Below are positions 1-9,297 of a stretch of 64,000 nt of DNA, in pieces (the first letter of the stretch is position 1; the number at the start of each line of letters is the position of its first letter). Origin of the DNA: Peribacillus frigoritolerans (GTDB taxonomy: Bacteria; Bacillota; Bacilli; Bacillales; Bacillaceae); NCBI RefSeq assembly GCF_004358755.1, contig NZ_SMZY01000002.1, positions 1,178,001 to 1,242,000 on the forward strand, in the 5' to 3' direction. Made by a program: the position numbers and the translations under genes. The notes under the pieces are model-generated. The model was given only the letters and a program-made list of their open reading frames with translations, did no database searches and had not been told where the DNA came from.

Positions 1-55
1 TTTCGCGCATGTTACAATGAAAGATATTTTATTCTTCAGAATAATGAGGAACTAT

Positions 56-1633
56 ATGAGACGTATATCAATCTTATGGAAAATTGCAGGCTTAATCTTC
101 TTTATATTAGGGTTTTCTCTTTTTCTCGCTGGAATTGTTTTAATCGGCAATTACATAAGCGGAAAAGAAGAAGAATTAAAGGCGCGCTCTTTCGTTACAG
201 CACAAACGATTGCTGAACTTCCTGAAGTGAAAGAAGCACTTCAAAGCAGGGAGAACGACCTTAACAAAGTGATTGACCGCCTAAGAATCATCAACAACGC
301 AAATTATATTGTCGTTTTAAATATGGATCGAAAACGGCTGACACATCCCGTACATGATAGAATTGGAACCCGCTCACAGGGGAACGATGAAGGGCCTGCC
401 TTTGCAGAACACTCCTATACATCTAAAGCAAATGGAGAAATCGGGACGGTCATGCGTGCATTTGTCCCTGTAATGAACGACGACCATGAGCAAATTGGAG
501 TCGTTCTTGCCGGATACAAACTTCCGGTCTTTCTTGAAGTGCTGCAAAGCCTTGCGTTTGAAATTTTTATCACAGCAAGTCTCTCTTTGCTCTTTGGAGG
601 GTGGGGCGCATGGATACTGGCCCGTCAAATTAAAAGGCAGATGTTTCACCTCGAGCCGCATGAAATTGCCAGACTGCTTGTAGAACGCACTGAAACCTTC
701 AATGCTATGCACGAAGGTGTAATAGCGATTGATACAAATGAAAAGATTACGATTTTTAATAATAAAGCCATGAAAATGATGCGGATTAACGGTGATGTAA
801 TCGGCAAATCCATCAGAGAAGTCATTCCTGATACGGCCTTGCCTGAAATTCTCAAGCTTGATCATGCGATTTACAGCAAAGAACTTAATGTCGGCAACCT
901 CAACATTTTGAGCAACCGGGTCCCAATTAAGGTGAGCGGCGAGACGGTGGGAGCAGTGGCCATCTTTCAGGACCGGACAGAAGTGAAAAAGATGGCAGAA
1001 GAATTAACAGGCGTACGAGCCTTTGTAAACGCTTTACGTGTCCAAAATCATGAATACAATAATAAACTCCATACAATCGCAGGTTTAATACAGTTGGGAA
1101 ACCACGAAAAAGCGCTGCAATTTGTCTTTAAAACGACTGAAGAGCAAGAAGAGCTGATTCAATTTTTGAGTAAAAACATAAGAGATGAGAGTCTTGCCGG
1201 CCTGCTGCTCAGTAAAATACGCCGCGGAACGGAACTTGGAATCAGTGTGAAAATTGACCGTAACAGCCAGTTCAAAAGCTTCCCATCCAATCTTGATCAT
1301 CATGATTTTGTTCTGATTCTTGGAAACTTGATTGAAAATGCGTTTGATTCTTTTAAACACCATCAAGGTCCTTACCCTCATATTTTTATCAGCATCGAAC
1401 AGGAGGCAGAAATACTGACAATTTTAGTCGAGGATAATGGAAGCGGAATAAAAGAAGCGGACCGCCCCCGTATTTTTGAACAGGGCTTTTCTACAAAGGG
1501 AGGCAGTGAGCGGGGAATAGGGCTGCATTTAGTCAATCAGCTTATTCAGCAGGCAAAGGGCACAATCCTAGTGGAGTCTGAAGAAGGAGCAGGAACAAGC
1601 TTTACAGTTACTTTTTTTATGGAGGAGATATGA
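56..1633 (+). CDS. CitA/DcuS-family sensor histidine kinase
   Basis: Membrane sensor kinase of the family that senses C4-dicarboxylates, citrate or malate (B. subtilis DctS, CitS, MalK). Two membrane segments, near residues 6-32 and 165-187, flank an extracytoplasmic PAS-like sensor. A cytoplasmic PAS domain follows (about 210-310), then the NHEYNNKLH phosphoacceptor box (His near 332) and a HATPase domain with DNGSG and GIGLHLVN. I chose the ATG at 56 because GAGGA lies 5 bases upstream; the in-frame ATG at 17 has no ribosome site. The stop overlaps the regulator start by 4 bases, so the two are co-translated. No transporter lies beside it here, so the ligand cannot be assigned. The family assignment is firm, the ligand is not. 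Confidence 0.93.
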   Translation: MRRISILWKIAGLIFFILGFSLFLAGIVLIGNYISGKEEELKARSFVTAQTIAELPEVKEALQSRENDLNKVIDRLRIINNANYIVVLNMDRKRLTHPVHDRIGTRSQGNDEGPAFAEHSYTSKANGEIGTVMRAFVPVMNDDHEQIGVVLAGYKLPVFLEVLQSLAFEIFITASLSLLFGGWGAWILARQIKRQMFHLEPHEIARLLVERTETFNAMHEGVIAIDTNEKITIFNNKAMKMMRINGDVIGKSIREVIPDTALPEILKLDHAIYSKELNVGNLNILSNRVPIKVSGETVGAVAIFQDRTEVKKMAEELTGVRAFVNALRVQNHEYNNKLHTIAGLIQLGNHEKALQFVFKTTEEQEELIQFLSKNIRDESLAGLLLSKIRRGTELGISVKIDRNSQFKSFPSNLDHHDFVLILGNLIENAFDSFKHHQGPYPHIFISIEQEAEILTILVEDNGSGIKEADRPRIFEQGFSTKGGSERGIGLHLVNQLIQQAKGTILVESEEGAGTSFTVTFFMEEI

Positions 1634-2325
1634 TGCCGGTCAAACCAGTTTCCGTACTTCTGATTGAAGATGATTTAATGGTTCAGGAGGTGAATCGGGA
1701 GTTTTTAGAGAGAGTGGAAGGCTTTGAGGTTATTGGCATCGCAGCAAATGGCGCTGATGGCCTTGAGCTTGTGAGAAAGCTTGCTCCTGATCTGATTTTG
1801 ATTGATATGTATATGCCCAAGATGAATGGACTTGAGACCATTCAAGCCATTCGGGCTGAAGGTCATGCAGCTGATATTATTGCGATAACCGCAGCAAGCG
1901 ATATGGAAACAGTCCGAAATGTTCTGCTCCACGGGGCCGTTGATTATTTAATGAAGCCATTTAAATTCGAACGGCTGAAGCAGTCACTTGAAAACTATTC
2001 CGCCTACCGCAGCAAGCTGAAAGATAAAACACAGCTGACACAAAAAGAATTGGATTCGATCAGGTTTCAAAAAGAAGATCTTGATGAGAGAAAGGATTTG
2101 CCAAAAGGCTTGCATGAGGTGACACTCCATAAAATTCTTACCTTTCTCAAGGATCAAAGCGCTCCTGTTTCAGCTGAGAATGTGGCATCAAGCGTCGGAA
2201 TCGCCAGAGTAACAGCGCGGCGATATCTTGAACACCTTGAACAGGATGGCAAATTAGAGATTGATATTCATTATGGCGGCATCGGAAGACCTGTTAACAA
2301 GTATCTTATTTCAGGTAAAGCATAG
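1630..2325 (+). CDS. CitT/DctR/MalR-type response regulator
   Basis: Partner of the preceding kinase, overlapping it by ATGA. The receiver domain (about 1-125) carries the acidic pocket EDD near the N-terminus, the phosphorylation site in LILIDMYMPKMNG, and the switch Thr/Lys in AITAAS and LMKPFK. The C-terminal region (from about 165) is the helix-turn-helix typical of CitT-like regulators (SVGIARVTARRYLEHL). The length of 231 residues is normal for the family. It probably activates a di- or tricarboxylate uptake gene outside the window. A bidirectional terminator follows about 85 bases downstream. Confidence 0.93.
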   Translation: MMPVKPVSVLLIEDDLMVQEVNREFLERVEGFEVIGIAANGADGLELVRKLAPDLILIDMYMPKMNGLETIQAIRAEGHAADIIAITAASDMETVRNVLLHGAVDYLMKPFKFERLKQSLENYSAYRSKLKDKTQLTQKELDSIRFQKEDLDERKDLPKGLHEVTLHKILTFLKDQSAPVSAENVASSVGIARVTARRYLEHLEQDGKLEIDIHYGGIGRPVNKYLISGKA

Positions 2326-2410
2326 TTATCCTTGAGCACTCTAAACATGGTTTCTTGTACGATTTCGTACCACGATGATTTCTTAGGGTTCCCATTTCAA
2401 CAAAACAATA

Positions 2411-2440
2411 AAAAAAGGTACGCAATTGCGTACCTTTTTT
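2411..2440. terminator. bidirectional terminator
   Basis: Perfect palindrome GGTACGCAATTGCGTACC with A-rich and T-rich flanks. It lies between the converging regulator gene (+) and the thuA-like gene (-) and can serve both. Confidence 0.85.
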
Positions 2441-2442
2441 TA

Positions 2443-3165
2443 TTATGATTTAACAGTAATTTTCTCAAGCGGCTGAGCATTTCCGTAAACAGGATACTCG
2501 CGTTTTGTCGGTGCAGCCCATTTAGCTGCATTGACTAATACTTTTTGAATTTCTTTGTTGTGATAAGTCGGGTATGTTTCGTGTCCTGGGCGGAAGTAGA
2601 AAATCTTTCCGTTTCCTCTTTGATATGTGCAGCCTGAACGGAACACTTCTCCGCCTTCAAACCAGCTGACAAATACTAATTGATCAGGAGCCGGAATATC
2701 AAAATGCTCTCCGTACATTTCTTCTTTTTCAATTTCGATGAATTCGCCGATTCCTTCAGTAATCGGATGAGAAGGATCAACAACCCATAGACGCTCTTTG
2801 TCGTCAGCTTCGCGCCATTTAAGGTCGCAAGATGTACCCATCAGCTTTTTGAAGATTTTTGAGAAGTGGCCTGAGTGAAGAACGACTAAGCCCATTCCTT
2901 CAAGTACACGTTTTTGAACACGCTCCACGATTTCGTCAGAAACCTCATCATGTGCCAGGTGGCCCCACCAGAATAGAACATCTGTCTCGCTTAATACTTC
3001 TTCTGTTAACCCGTGCTCAGGCTGATCTAATGTAGCTGTCGCAGCGTCAATGCCGCTTTCTTTTAAGAAGTTAGCGATAGCGCCGTGGATGCCTTCAGGA
3101 TAAATTTCTGCTACTGCCGGATTTTTTTGTTCATGGCGGTTTTCGTTCCAAACTGTAATTTTCAT
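2443..3165 (-). CDS. ThuA-like protein (class I glutamine amidotransferase-like fold)
   Basis: 240-residue ThuA-family protein, named for the trehalose-utilisation protein of rhizobia, which works with ThuB in disaccharide catabolism. Family features visible are the N-terminal [19 protein letters not shown] and [11 protein letters not shown] segments and a C-terminal [14 protein letters not shown] stretch. It is the last gene of an ABC sugar-importer operon. The start has AGGGAG 7-10 bases upstream. No thuB-like dehydrogenase lies next to it, so its exact reaction is open. A role in modifying an imported disaccharide is inferred from context and family. Confidence 0.88.
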   Translation of the reverse strand: MKITVWNENRHEQKNPAVAEIYPEGIHGAIANFLKESGIDAATATLDQPEHGLTEEVLSETDVLFWWGHLAHDEVSDEIVERVQKRVLEGMGLVVLHSGHFSKIFKKLMGTSCDLKWREADDKERLWVVDPSHPITEGIGEFIEIEKEEMYGEHFDIPAPDQLVFVSWFEGGEVFRSGCTYQRGNGKIFYFRPGHETYPTYHNKEIQKVLVNAAKWAAPTKREYPVYGNAQPLEKITVKS

Positions 3166-3256
3166 TTTAAAATCTCCCTATAATATATTATTTTTAATAT
3201 TTAAGCTAATCTTTCTATTTCAATATACAATAATCCGGCCTATTAATTAAGCCATA

Positions 3257-4078
3257 TTATTTAATTGATCCTTTCATGACTCCGCTGATGATCCATTTTT
3301 GTGCAAACACATAGACAATAATCATCGGAATCAGTGCAAGCAGGTATGAGGCAAATGCCAGGTTATAATCTGTGCTGAACTGTGATTGGAAAATGTACTG
3401 CACAAGCGGCAATGTTGCCATGTCGCTGTCGCTCAGTACGACGAGCGGCAAGAGAAAATCGTTCCATGCTCCAAGGCATGTAAGAATGGCGACTGTTGCG
3501 TTCATTGGTGCCAGCAGCGGGAAAATGACCTTCCAGAACACTCCCCATGTTGTTGCTCCATCTACAATTGCTGCTTCTTCCAGCTCTTTAGGAATGGATC
3601 TAATATACCCTACATAGATAAAGATGTTGAAAGATAGATTGTAGACAATGTACAAAATCACCAATCCAACTAGATTATCCATGCCCCATAATGCAGTTTG
3701 TCTTACAATCGGAAGCATGATGATCGGGAATGGAATGAACATCGCACTTACAAAATAGTAAAAGGTAAATTTATAAAACTTCTTATGCATGTTGCGTGCA
3801 ATCGCATAAGCGACCATTGAATTCGTCAGGACTGTAAAGATTACTACTAATACAGTGACGAATACGCTGTTTTTTAATGCATTGAAGAAATTTGTCATTT
3901 CGATTGCTTTAGTAAAGTTATCTAAAGACCATGACTGCGGCAGGGCAAGCAGGTTTCCCGCAAGCTCCTGCGGTGTTTTAAAGGCAATGGTAACGGTTAA
4001 GTAAAGCGGCAGGATAATGAACATGGCCCCTAAAATCAAGAGAATGGTGACAGGCCAGTTTGTCTTTTTGCTGATCAT
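3257..4078 (-). CDS. carbohydrate ABC transporter permease, MalG type
   Basis: Inner-membrane subunit of a CUT1-family sugar importer. It has about six membrane helices and the EAA loop that contacts the ATPase (EEAAIVDGATTWGVFWKVIF, near residues 168-187). The N-terminal segment and the ending GVMKGSIK are typical of MalG-like permeases. Its start overlaps the stop of the upstream MalF-type permease, indicating translational coupling. No ATPase gene is in this operon; such Bacillus systems commonly use a shared MsmX-type ATPase encoded elsewhere (family knowledge). Confidence 0.93.
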   Translation of the reverse strand: MISKKTNWPVTILLILGAMFIILPLYLTVTIAFKTPQELAGNLLALPQSWSLDNFTKAIEMTNFFNALKNSVFVTVLVVIFTVLTNSMVAYAIARNMHKKFYKFTFYYFVSAMFIPFPIIMLPIVRQTALWGMDNLVGLVILYIVYNLSFNIFIYVGYIRSIPKELEEAAIVDGATTWGVFWKVIFPLLAPMNATVAILTCLGAWNDFLLPLVVLSDSDMATLPLVQYIFQSQFSTDYNLAFASYLLALIPMIIVYVFAQKWIISGVMKGSIK

Positions 4079-4941
4079 CAGTTCCCCACCTCTCTTTTTT
4101 CAAGAATCTTAAGCTGAAAGATAGAAAAGATCACAATCACAATAAAGTAAATGACTGCATTTGCAGACTGATAGGCAAATTCTCCGCCTTGGAAGCCGCC
4201 TCTATAAATCAGAAGTGAAATCGATTCTGTTGATTGACCAGGTCCTCCGCCTGTAAGGGCAACAATTTGGTCAAACACCATCAGAAAGCCTTTCATAGAT
4301 AAAATCATATTGATGGTGAAAAATGGAGCAATCAGCGGAAACGTGATTTTCCAGAACTTTGTCCAAATTCCAGCACCGTCAATGCTTGCCGCTTCATATA
4401 AATCCTCTGTAATGGTAACAAGACCTGCAAGGTACAAGATTGTATTGAACGCGATTGCCTGCCAAACAGCTACGATCACGATACCAACCCAGGCAAGGTT
4501 CGGATCGCCAAGAATATTTTTAGATAATGCCTCAATTCCAAGGCCTCCTGCGATATCAGGCAGAAAATGCGTAAAAATGAAGTTGAAGATAAAACCAACG
4601 ATCAGAATACTTAAGATATAAGGCATAAAATACACAGCCCGAAGTGTTTTCTGAAACTTAATCTTCGCATTAAGCCCCATTGCCACAAGCAAGCTGAAAA
4701 AATTCACGAGAATCGTTGAGATGATTGCGAATTTAAACGTAAAACCATACGCATCCAGTGCTCTTTCGTCTTTAAAGACATTCAGATAATTTTTAAATCC
4801 TACAAAGTTCCATTCCCCGTACCCTCTCCAGTCCGTAAAACTGTAGAATATCCCTTGAAGCGCAGGATAGGTATGAAAGATAAAGAACAGGATAACAGCA
4901 GGAATGGTCATGATCAGAAATACTCTGTTTTTAGTGTTCAT
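4078..4941 (-). CDS. carbohydrate ABC transporter permease, MalF type
   Basis: First permease of the CUT1 sugar importer, 287 residues and about six membrane helices. The EAA loop reads YEAASIDGAGIWTKFWKITF. It pairs with the MalG-type permease directly downstream (one-base overlap of stop and start) and with the lipoprotein binding protein upstream. A copy of a dispersed intergenic repeat separates it from the binding-protein gene. The substrate cannot be told from sequence; the ThuA-like neighbour suggests a disaccharide. Confidence 0.93.
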   Translation of the reverse strand: MNTKNRVFLIMTIPAVILFFIFHTYPALQGIFYSFTDWRGYGEWNFVGFKNYLNVFKDERALDAYGFTFKFAIISTILVNFFSLLVAMGLNAKIKFQKTLRAVYFMPYILSILIVGFIFNFIFTHFLPDIAGGLGIEALSKNILGDPNLAWVGIVIVAVWQAIAFNTILYLAGLVTITEDLYEAASIDGAGIWTKFWKITFPLIAPFFTINMILSMKGFLMVFDQIVALTGGGPGQSTESISLLIYRGGFQGGEFAYQSANAVIYFIVIVIFSIFQLKILEKREVGN

Positions 4942-4961
4942 CGATTCATCTCCTTTACTAG

Positions 4962-5080
4962 AAATGCGGAACGGCCCCTTTAGACCCTGCAGGCAGATAA
5001 GGATTCACCGTAAAAGTCCTGTTTTGACTTTTTCGGGAATCTGTTCTGACTGAGGCGGAGGGCTGTGCGGCTGGACAAAA
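4962..5080. repeat. dispersed intergenic repeat, copy 1
   Basis: About 120 bases starting AAATGCGGAACG, with AGGCAGATAAGGATTC, an internal hairpin (AAAGTC/GACTTT) and the ending GGCTGGACAAAA. It shares this layout with copies at 9298-9420 and 36706-36827. It lies inside the ABC operon between binding-protein and permease genes, so its hairpin could affect mRNA processing or decay. Confidence 0.75.
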
Positions 5081-5100
5081 TGAAATGTTGAATCGCCCGA

Positions 5101-6333
5101 TCAGCGATCCTCTACTTTCTCCCACTCTCTATCCATTTTCTTCAAGAAAGCGCCTTTCTTTTTCTCGATCAGAAATTCCTGAAGAATGTTTTCTGCACCC
5201 ATTCCTGCTGGATAATAGTGATCTTGGAAACTTGTAATCTTTCCTTTTTCAAAGTTTTCTTTTATTCCTTCGAAAACCGGGTCCTCTTGATAAACACCTT
5301 CTATTGCAGAGAAAGCTTTTTGCTCATCAATATAACGTTTTGCTGTCTCTTTCTCCAGCATGAATTCGAGGAATTTTTCAGCTTCTTTTTTGTGTTCGCT
5401 GTCCTTGCTGATAGTAAGCAGAACATCAACACCTGAAACAAGTTTGTTTTGCTCCCGGTCGTTTGTTACCGGCATCGGGAAAACGCCAAGCTCTGCTTCA
5501 GGATTTGCTTTTAAGATCTCAGGAATCGCCCAGTTTCCTTGAATATACATGACACCCTCGCCTGCTGCGAACGCATTGTTGCCATCGCCGTAGGCAATCC
5601 CAAAGTTGTCTTTATGTCCGTATTCAGTCAAGGTCAGCATCTTGTCAGCGACTTCATCGTAGCTCTTTACAAAAGATGTTTTTCCCGCGCTTTTCTTTTC
5701 TGCAAATTCTTCGCCAGCCAGATTACCTCCTAGAGAGTTCAAGGAAATCATGCCGGTCCAAGCATCCTTAAGCGTTAAATAGATTGGTATTTCGCCTGCA
5801 GCTTTTGCTTTTTCCAATACGGCGATAAATTCATCCCACGTTTTCGGAACTTCAAGACCAAGCTCTTCAAACTTCTGTTTGTTATAAATAACCGTGTTTG
5901 CGTTTGTCGCATAAGGGAGCCCGTAGACGCCATCTTTTTCAGGACCTACTAAGCGGTCAATCATGTCAAGATAAGAAGGCTGAATCGAGTCGATCAGTTC
6001 TGAATCAGCAAAATCCTCAAGAACTCCTGCCCTGCCCAATTCTCCGTATGTAGCGTTTCCTGCAATCAGCATGACGTCAGGAATGTCATTCTTTATAAGC
6101 TTTGTCCGCAGCACAGTCTCTGCTTCCGGAGGAGAATCAAATTTAATTCTGATATCTGGATTCTCTGCTTCAAACTCTTCTATCAGACCTTTATACGTAT
6201 TGATGTTTTCAGATTTGTTGGAGAAAAGATTCAGCGTTACCTTCCCGTCTTTCTCATCTCCCGAAGAGCATCCTGCTAGTATCGACGCGCCAAGTACAAT
6301 GCCTGCGGCGATTGCGGTTACCTTTTTGATCAT
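5101..6333 (-). CDS. extracellular sugar-binding lipoprotein (ABC importer)
   Basis: 410-residue solute-binding protein of the MalE-like family. The N-terminus has a lipoprotein signal with the lipobox LAGC (Cys near 22), so it should be anchored to the outer face of the membrane. The mature part has the usual binding-protein features, e.g. GLPYATNANTVIYNKQKF and MYIQGNWAIPE. First structural gene of the LacI-controlled operon, with GGGAGG upstream of the start. Two perfect 14-bp operator palindromes lie just upstream, one of them in the likely promoter spacer. Confidence 0.94.
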   Translation of the reverse strand: MIKKVTAIAAGIVLGASILAGCSSGDEKDGKVTLNLFSNKSENINTYKGLIEEFEAENPDIRIKFDSPPEAETVLRTKLIKNDIPDVMLIAGNATYGELGRAGVLEDFADSELIDSIQPSYLDMIDRLVGPEKDGVYGLPYATNANTVIYNKQKFEELGLEVPKTWDEFIAVLEKAKAAGEIPIYLTLKDAWTGMISLNSLGGNLAGEEFAEKKSAGKTSFVKSYDEVADKMLTLTEYGHKDNFGIAYGDGNNAFAAGEGVMYIQGNWAIPEILKANPEAELGVFPMPVTNDREQNKLVSGVDVLLTISKDSEHKKEAEKFLEFMLEKETAKRYIDEQKAFSAIEGVYQEDPVFEGIKENFEKGKITSFQDHYYPAGMGAENILQEFLIEKKKGAFLKKMDREWEKVEDR

Positions 6334-6358
6334 TCATTTCGCCTCCCAATTCAGAATA

Positions 6359-6372
6359 AGTAAACGTTTACT
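6359..6372. promoter_or_regulatory. LacI-family operator 1
   Basis: Perfect palindrome AGTAAACGTTTACT directly upstream of the binding-protein gene. It overlaps the spacer of a plausible minus-strand promoter (TTGAAG, then TTATTC). The central CG and symmetry are typical of LacI-family sites. Confidence 0.8.
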
Positions 6373-6411
6373 CTTTTCTTCAAAAAAAGAACCATTTTTT
6401 CACTTTATCAG

Positions 6412-6425
6412 CGTAAACGTTTACG
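6412..6425. promoter_or_regulatory. LacI-family operator 2
   Basis: Perfect palindrome CGTAAACGTTTACG, 53 bases (about five helical turns) from operator 1. It lies between the lacI-type gene and the transport operon. Pairing of the two sites by a tetramer or dimer pair is inferred. Confidence 0.8.
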
Positions 6426-6447
6426 TAATGTTCAAAAAAGAAGAAAG

Positions 6448-7458
6448 CTATTCCTCTTTTTCTGCCACACTGCTTCTTTCCATGATCGAATGCGGCATAA
6501 TCCGGCTTTCTACGAGCTGTTCGCCGTTTATCATGTCAAATATCATGTTTGCAGCTTTTTCTCCCATCTCATAGAAGGGCTGAGCAAGTGATGTTAAAGG
6601 CGGAATCGACATTTCAGCGATGCTTAAGTTATCATAGCCGATAATCGATAATTCTTCGGGTATCCTTATGCCCTGCTGATATGCCGCTGAAATCGCGCCA
6701 AAAGCAATTTCATCGCTTGCAGCAAAGATTGCTGTCACTTCAGCTGCCTGCTGTCTCATTTTCTTAAATCCTTTTATTCCGTCTGCAAAGGTAAACCCTT
6801 CGCTGCAGACAATCCGGCTGTCATCAACGGACAAACCATGGTCCATTAACGCATCCTTAAAGCCGTCAATTCTCGGTTTTCCAGCGATAAGATCATTTTG
6901 ATTTCCGCTGATCATGCCGATGCGAGTGTGCCCTTTTTTAATTAAGTACTGTGCGGCAGAATACGCGGCATGCCTGTCATCCACTTTGACGTAAGGCACT
7001 GAATAAGCACGTGATTCAGTTGATAAAAGGACGAGGGGAATATTCATTTTCTGAATAAATTCGTAGTATTCTTCTTTTAGAATCTCACTCGTAAAAATGA
7101 TTCCGTCAACACGCTTTTCATTGAGCAATTGCAGATATTTCATTGTTTTTGAACCATTGGACTCTGTATGGCAGACAATCACGCTTGATCCAAGCTGATG
7201 AGCTGCTTTTTCTATTCCGGCTAACAGTTCCGTCACGAGCATACTTGAAAGTGCCGGAAATAATACACCAATCGTCGACGTTTTTTTATTGATCAGTCCT
7301 CTTGCAATCGCGTTTGGATGATAGTCCAATTCTTCGATGGCTTCAAGAACTTTCCGTTTCGTTTTCTCAGAGTAACCCTTCTGATTATTGAGAATTCTTG
7401 AAACAGTTGCTATCGAAACATTGGCCTTTTTTGCTACATCTTTGATGGTATAATTCAT
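6448..7458 (-). CDS. LacI-family transcriptional repressor
   Basis: 336-residue repressor. The N-terminal helix-turn-helix is canonical (TIKDVAKKANVSIATVSRIL) with the hinge helix at YHPNAIARGL, followed by a periplasmic-binding-protein-like sugar-sensing domain. It lies just upstream of the ABC importer on the same strand. Matching operators occur both before the importer genes and before itself, so it probably represses both and releases DNA when the imported sugar or a derivative binds. Confidence 0.94.
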   Translation of the reverse strand: MNYTIKDVAKKANVSIATVSRILNNQKGYSEKTKRKVLEAIEELDYHPNAIARGLINKKTSTIGVLFPALSSMLVTELLAGIEKAAHQLGSSVIVCHTESNGSKTMKYLQLLNEKRVDGIIFTSEILKEEYYEFIQKMNIPLVLLSTESRAYSVPYVKVDDRHAAYSAAQYLIKKGHTRIGMISGNQNDLIAGKPRIDGFKDALMDHGLSVDDSRIVCSEGFTFADGIKGFKKMRQQAAEVTAIFAASDEIAFGAISAAYQQGIRIPEELSIIGYDNLSIAEMSIPPLTSLAQPFYEMGEKAANMIFDMINGEQLVESRIMPHSIMERSSVAEKEE

Positions 7459-7481
7459 TTCCCACCTTCTCTCTGCTCGCG

Positions 7482-7495
7482 CGTAAACGTTTTCG
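7482..7495. promoter_or_regulatory. LacI-family operator 3 (autoregulatory)
   Basis: CGTAAACGTTTTCG, one base off the palindrome of operator 2, 24 bases upstream of the lacI-type start. Suggests autorepression; CcpA binding is an alternative since cre sites are similar. Confidence 0.65.
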
Positions 7496-7626
7496 TAAAT
7501 TTATAGTACCACCTAATGAAAGCATTTACAATATGAAAATAATTAAATTTTTCTAATCAGTTAAAGCAGCAAAGTTGGAACATACATATGATCATGGTCC
7601 TGGCTGCCTGGTCCATTTTGTATTTA

Positions 7627-7652
7627 TAATGCAAAAAAAAAAGCCCGCTATG
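7627..7652 (-). terminator. terminator of the alpha/beta hydrolase gene
   Basis: Short hairpin AGTCC/GGGCT followed on the minus strand by a run of ten T. It lies just downstream of the hydrolase stop codon. Confidence 0.6.
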
Positions 7653-7666
7653 GACTCTTTCTTTAT

Positions 7667-8500
7667 CTACTTCCACAAAAACCTTCCGACTTCCTCGTCG
7701 ACTTCCTTATTTTCATGAAGGCCATTATGAGTAGCTTTCTTGGATACAATGACTTGCTCACGGTACTGGTCTGAAGCAACTGCTTTTTTTAGAGATGTTG
7801 CACTTTGAACGGAGACCAAGCCGTCTCCATCTTCTTTTTTACTGATTTTCCCTGCAATTGAGTACACTTGTGTAGTTGGATCGAAGTTCTCTTTTTCTGC
7901 ATATAATTCCTGAATTGCCTGTGAATCTGCAATTAAATCATGCTTTTTCTCATGATATCTTTTTTCAAATACTTCTCTCTTAATGCCTTTGAATGGAGAT
8001 CCGATTGTAATAAGCTTTTCAACTTCAGGAAACTCTTTTTCCTGTCTAGTTTCCTGAATATAATTGACTGAAACAAGGCCACCCATGGAATGGGCAACGA
8101 TATTGATTTTATCGTATCCATATTTTTCTTTTAAAAGCTTTAAGATATTTCCAAGTTCTATGCTTGTCTTTTCAAAATTCGAATCGTTGTCCTCGAAATA
8201 AACTTGTATAAGAGGATTTTTCACTTTTTCCTCTGTCAGGGGACTGCATTCCGCTACTCTATTATCCGAAGTACAAACAAGTTTTTTTTCTCCCCATTCG
8301 TAATCGGATTGAAATCTCTCTATCATGCCTTCGAACGAATTCAGCGAGCCTCTGTAGCCGTGAACGAAAACCGTCGGCGTTCCTTCTTCCTTTACCCCGC
8401 TTGCTCCATTTGAAATCTCAGGCTTTACAGTCTGAATGATAAAAACGATGGCTAATAAACAAATAGCTGTAATAAGTGCGATATTCTTTTTTGATTTCAT
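7667..8500 (-). CDS. secreted or membrane-anchored alpha/beta hydrolase (DUF915-like)
   Basis: 277-residue protein with an N-terminal membrane/signal segment (about 7-23). The alpha/beta hydrolase domain has the oxyanion-type HGYRGS motif, the nucleophile elbow AHSMGG (Ser near 138) and a late His in THNGLHEN. This matches the DUF915 branch of lipase-like hydrolases. An extracellular or membrane-surface esterase is likely; the substrate is unknown. It is transcribed alone, divergent from the lipoprotein gene. Confidence 0.85.
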   Translation of the reverse strand: MKSKKNIALITAICLLAIVFIIQTVKPEISNGASGVKEEGTPTVFVHGYRGSLNSFEGMIERFQSDYEWGEKKLVCTSDNRVAECSPLTEEKVKNPLIQVYFEDNDSNFEKTSIELGNILKLLKEKYGYDKINIVAHSMGGLVSVNYIQETRQEKEFPEVEKLITIGSPFKGIKREVFEKRYHEKKHDLIADSQAIQELYAEKENFDPTTQVYSIAGKISKKEDGDGLVSVQSATSLKKAVASDQYREQVIVSKKATHNGLHENKEVDEEVGRFLWK

Positions 8501-8736
8501 TATGGAATCCTCTCATCTTCTGCAATTTTCTTGTCGTAAGCTTTATTTATACCCTTTTCTTCTTTCAATTAAACGAGTACTCTAGCATACTGCTTTCTAC
8601 CCTAGTTTGTTTGCGAATTAAACTGAAATTCCTGCGAGCTTGCGTCAGGTTCCCGCTAATTGAAATGCATTTATGCGAGTTGATGCTCCGGATCGTGTCT
8701 CTTCTTTTCAATATCCTGCCGATGACTCTCTATCCT

Positions 8737-8766
8737 TTGCTTCTTTCCCCCTTTTTAGGCGATAAT
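8737..8766 (+). promoter_or_regulatory. candidate promoter of the lipoprotein gene
   Basis: TTGCTT, 18-base spacer, GATAAT, ending 34 bases before the start codon. The divergent gap 8501-8799 shows no other structure I can support. Confidence 0.4.
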
Positions 8767-8799
8767 AAGAGAGAGATTTGGAACAGGAAGGGATCTGCT

Positions 8800-9252
8800 A
8801 TGAAGAAATTGAAATTAAGTCTTTTGTTTGTTGCTGTCGCTGCATTTATTCTTTCTGGATGCAACCGCCCGCAGCTTCAGAACGAAGATTACAGTATGCA
8901 GGGCATCTATAACGGAACTTGGGTAGACCGGGTTAAGGTGAAAGAAGAAGGCAATTTTGCCATTGTCAAATTCCCTGAAGATGGACAGGTTGCTGAGCTG
9001 ACACTTGGACTTAAGTCGAAGGACAACAAGATTCTGAAGGAACACAAAACAAAAACGACCATCCGCGGAAATGGAGATGGCCCTTTTACAATAGAGGATT
9101 CTGCAATTGAAAAACCTGTTGAAGGAACGATTTCCCTGCGGGGTGACGAAATTGTAATCAGTATTAACGGTCTTAATGAAAACCAGGAAAAAAAGCTTGG
9201 GCTTCATAACGGAACGAGGCTTTACAGCAAAGTCGATTATCAATTGAAGTGA
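8800..9252 (+). CDS. small lipoprotein of unknown function
   Basis: 150 residues. The start at 8800 follows AGGAAGGG at normal spacing; the frame extends upstream but without a ribosome site. Lipoprotein signal with lipobox LSGC (Cys near 21). The mature part looks beta-rich, with no membrane segment and no motif I recognise. A similar overall plan is common in small Bacillus surface lipoproteins. It is monocistronic and followed by a dispersed repeat. Confidence 0.82.
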   Translation: MKKLKLSLLFVAVAAFILSGCNRPQLQNEDYSMQGIYNGTWVDRVKVKEEGNFAIVKFPEDGQVAELTLGLKSKDNKILKEHKTKTTIRGNGDGPFTIEDSAIEKPVEGTISLRGDEIVISINGLNENQEKKLGLHNGTRLYSKVDYQLK

Positions 9253-9297
9253 CATCAGGCATCAGCGATGAAATTGCCCTCACCTGTTCTGCATTAA

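Noticed and set aside
374-865. Antisense open frame inside the sensor kinase gene
   Set aside because: No ribosome site and no protein-family features; it is a by-product of the sense coding frame. The same applies to other antisense frames inside clear genes.
8476-8799. Long N-terminal extension of the small lipoprotein
   Set aside because: The lipoprotein signal and ribosome site place the start at 8800; the upstream frame overlaps the divergent promoter region.
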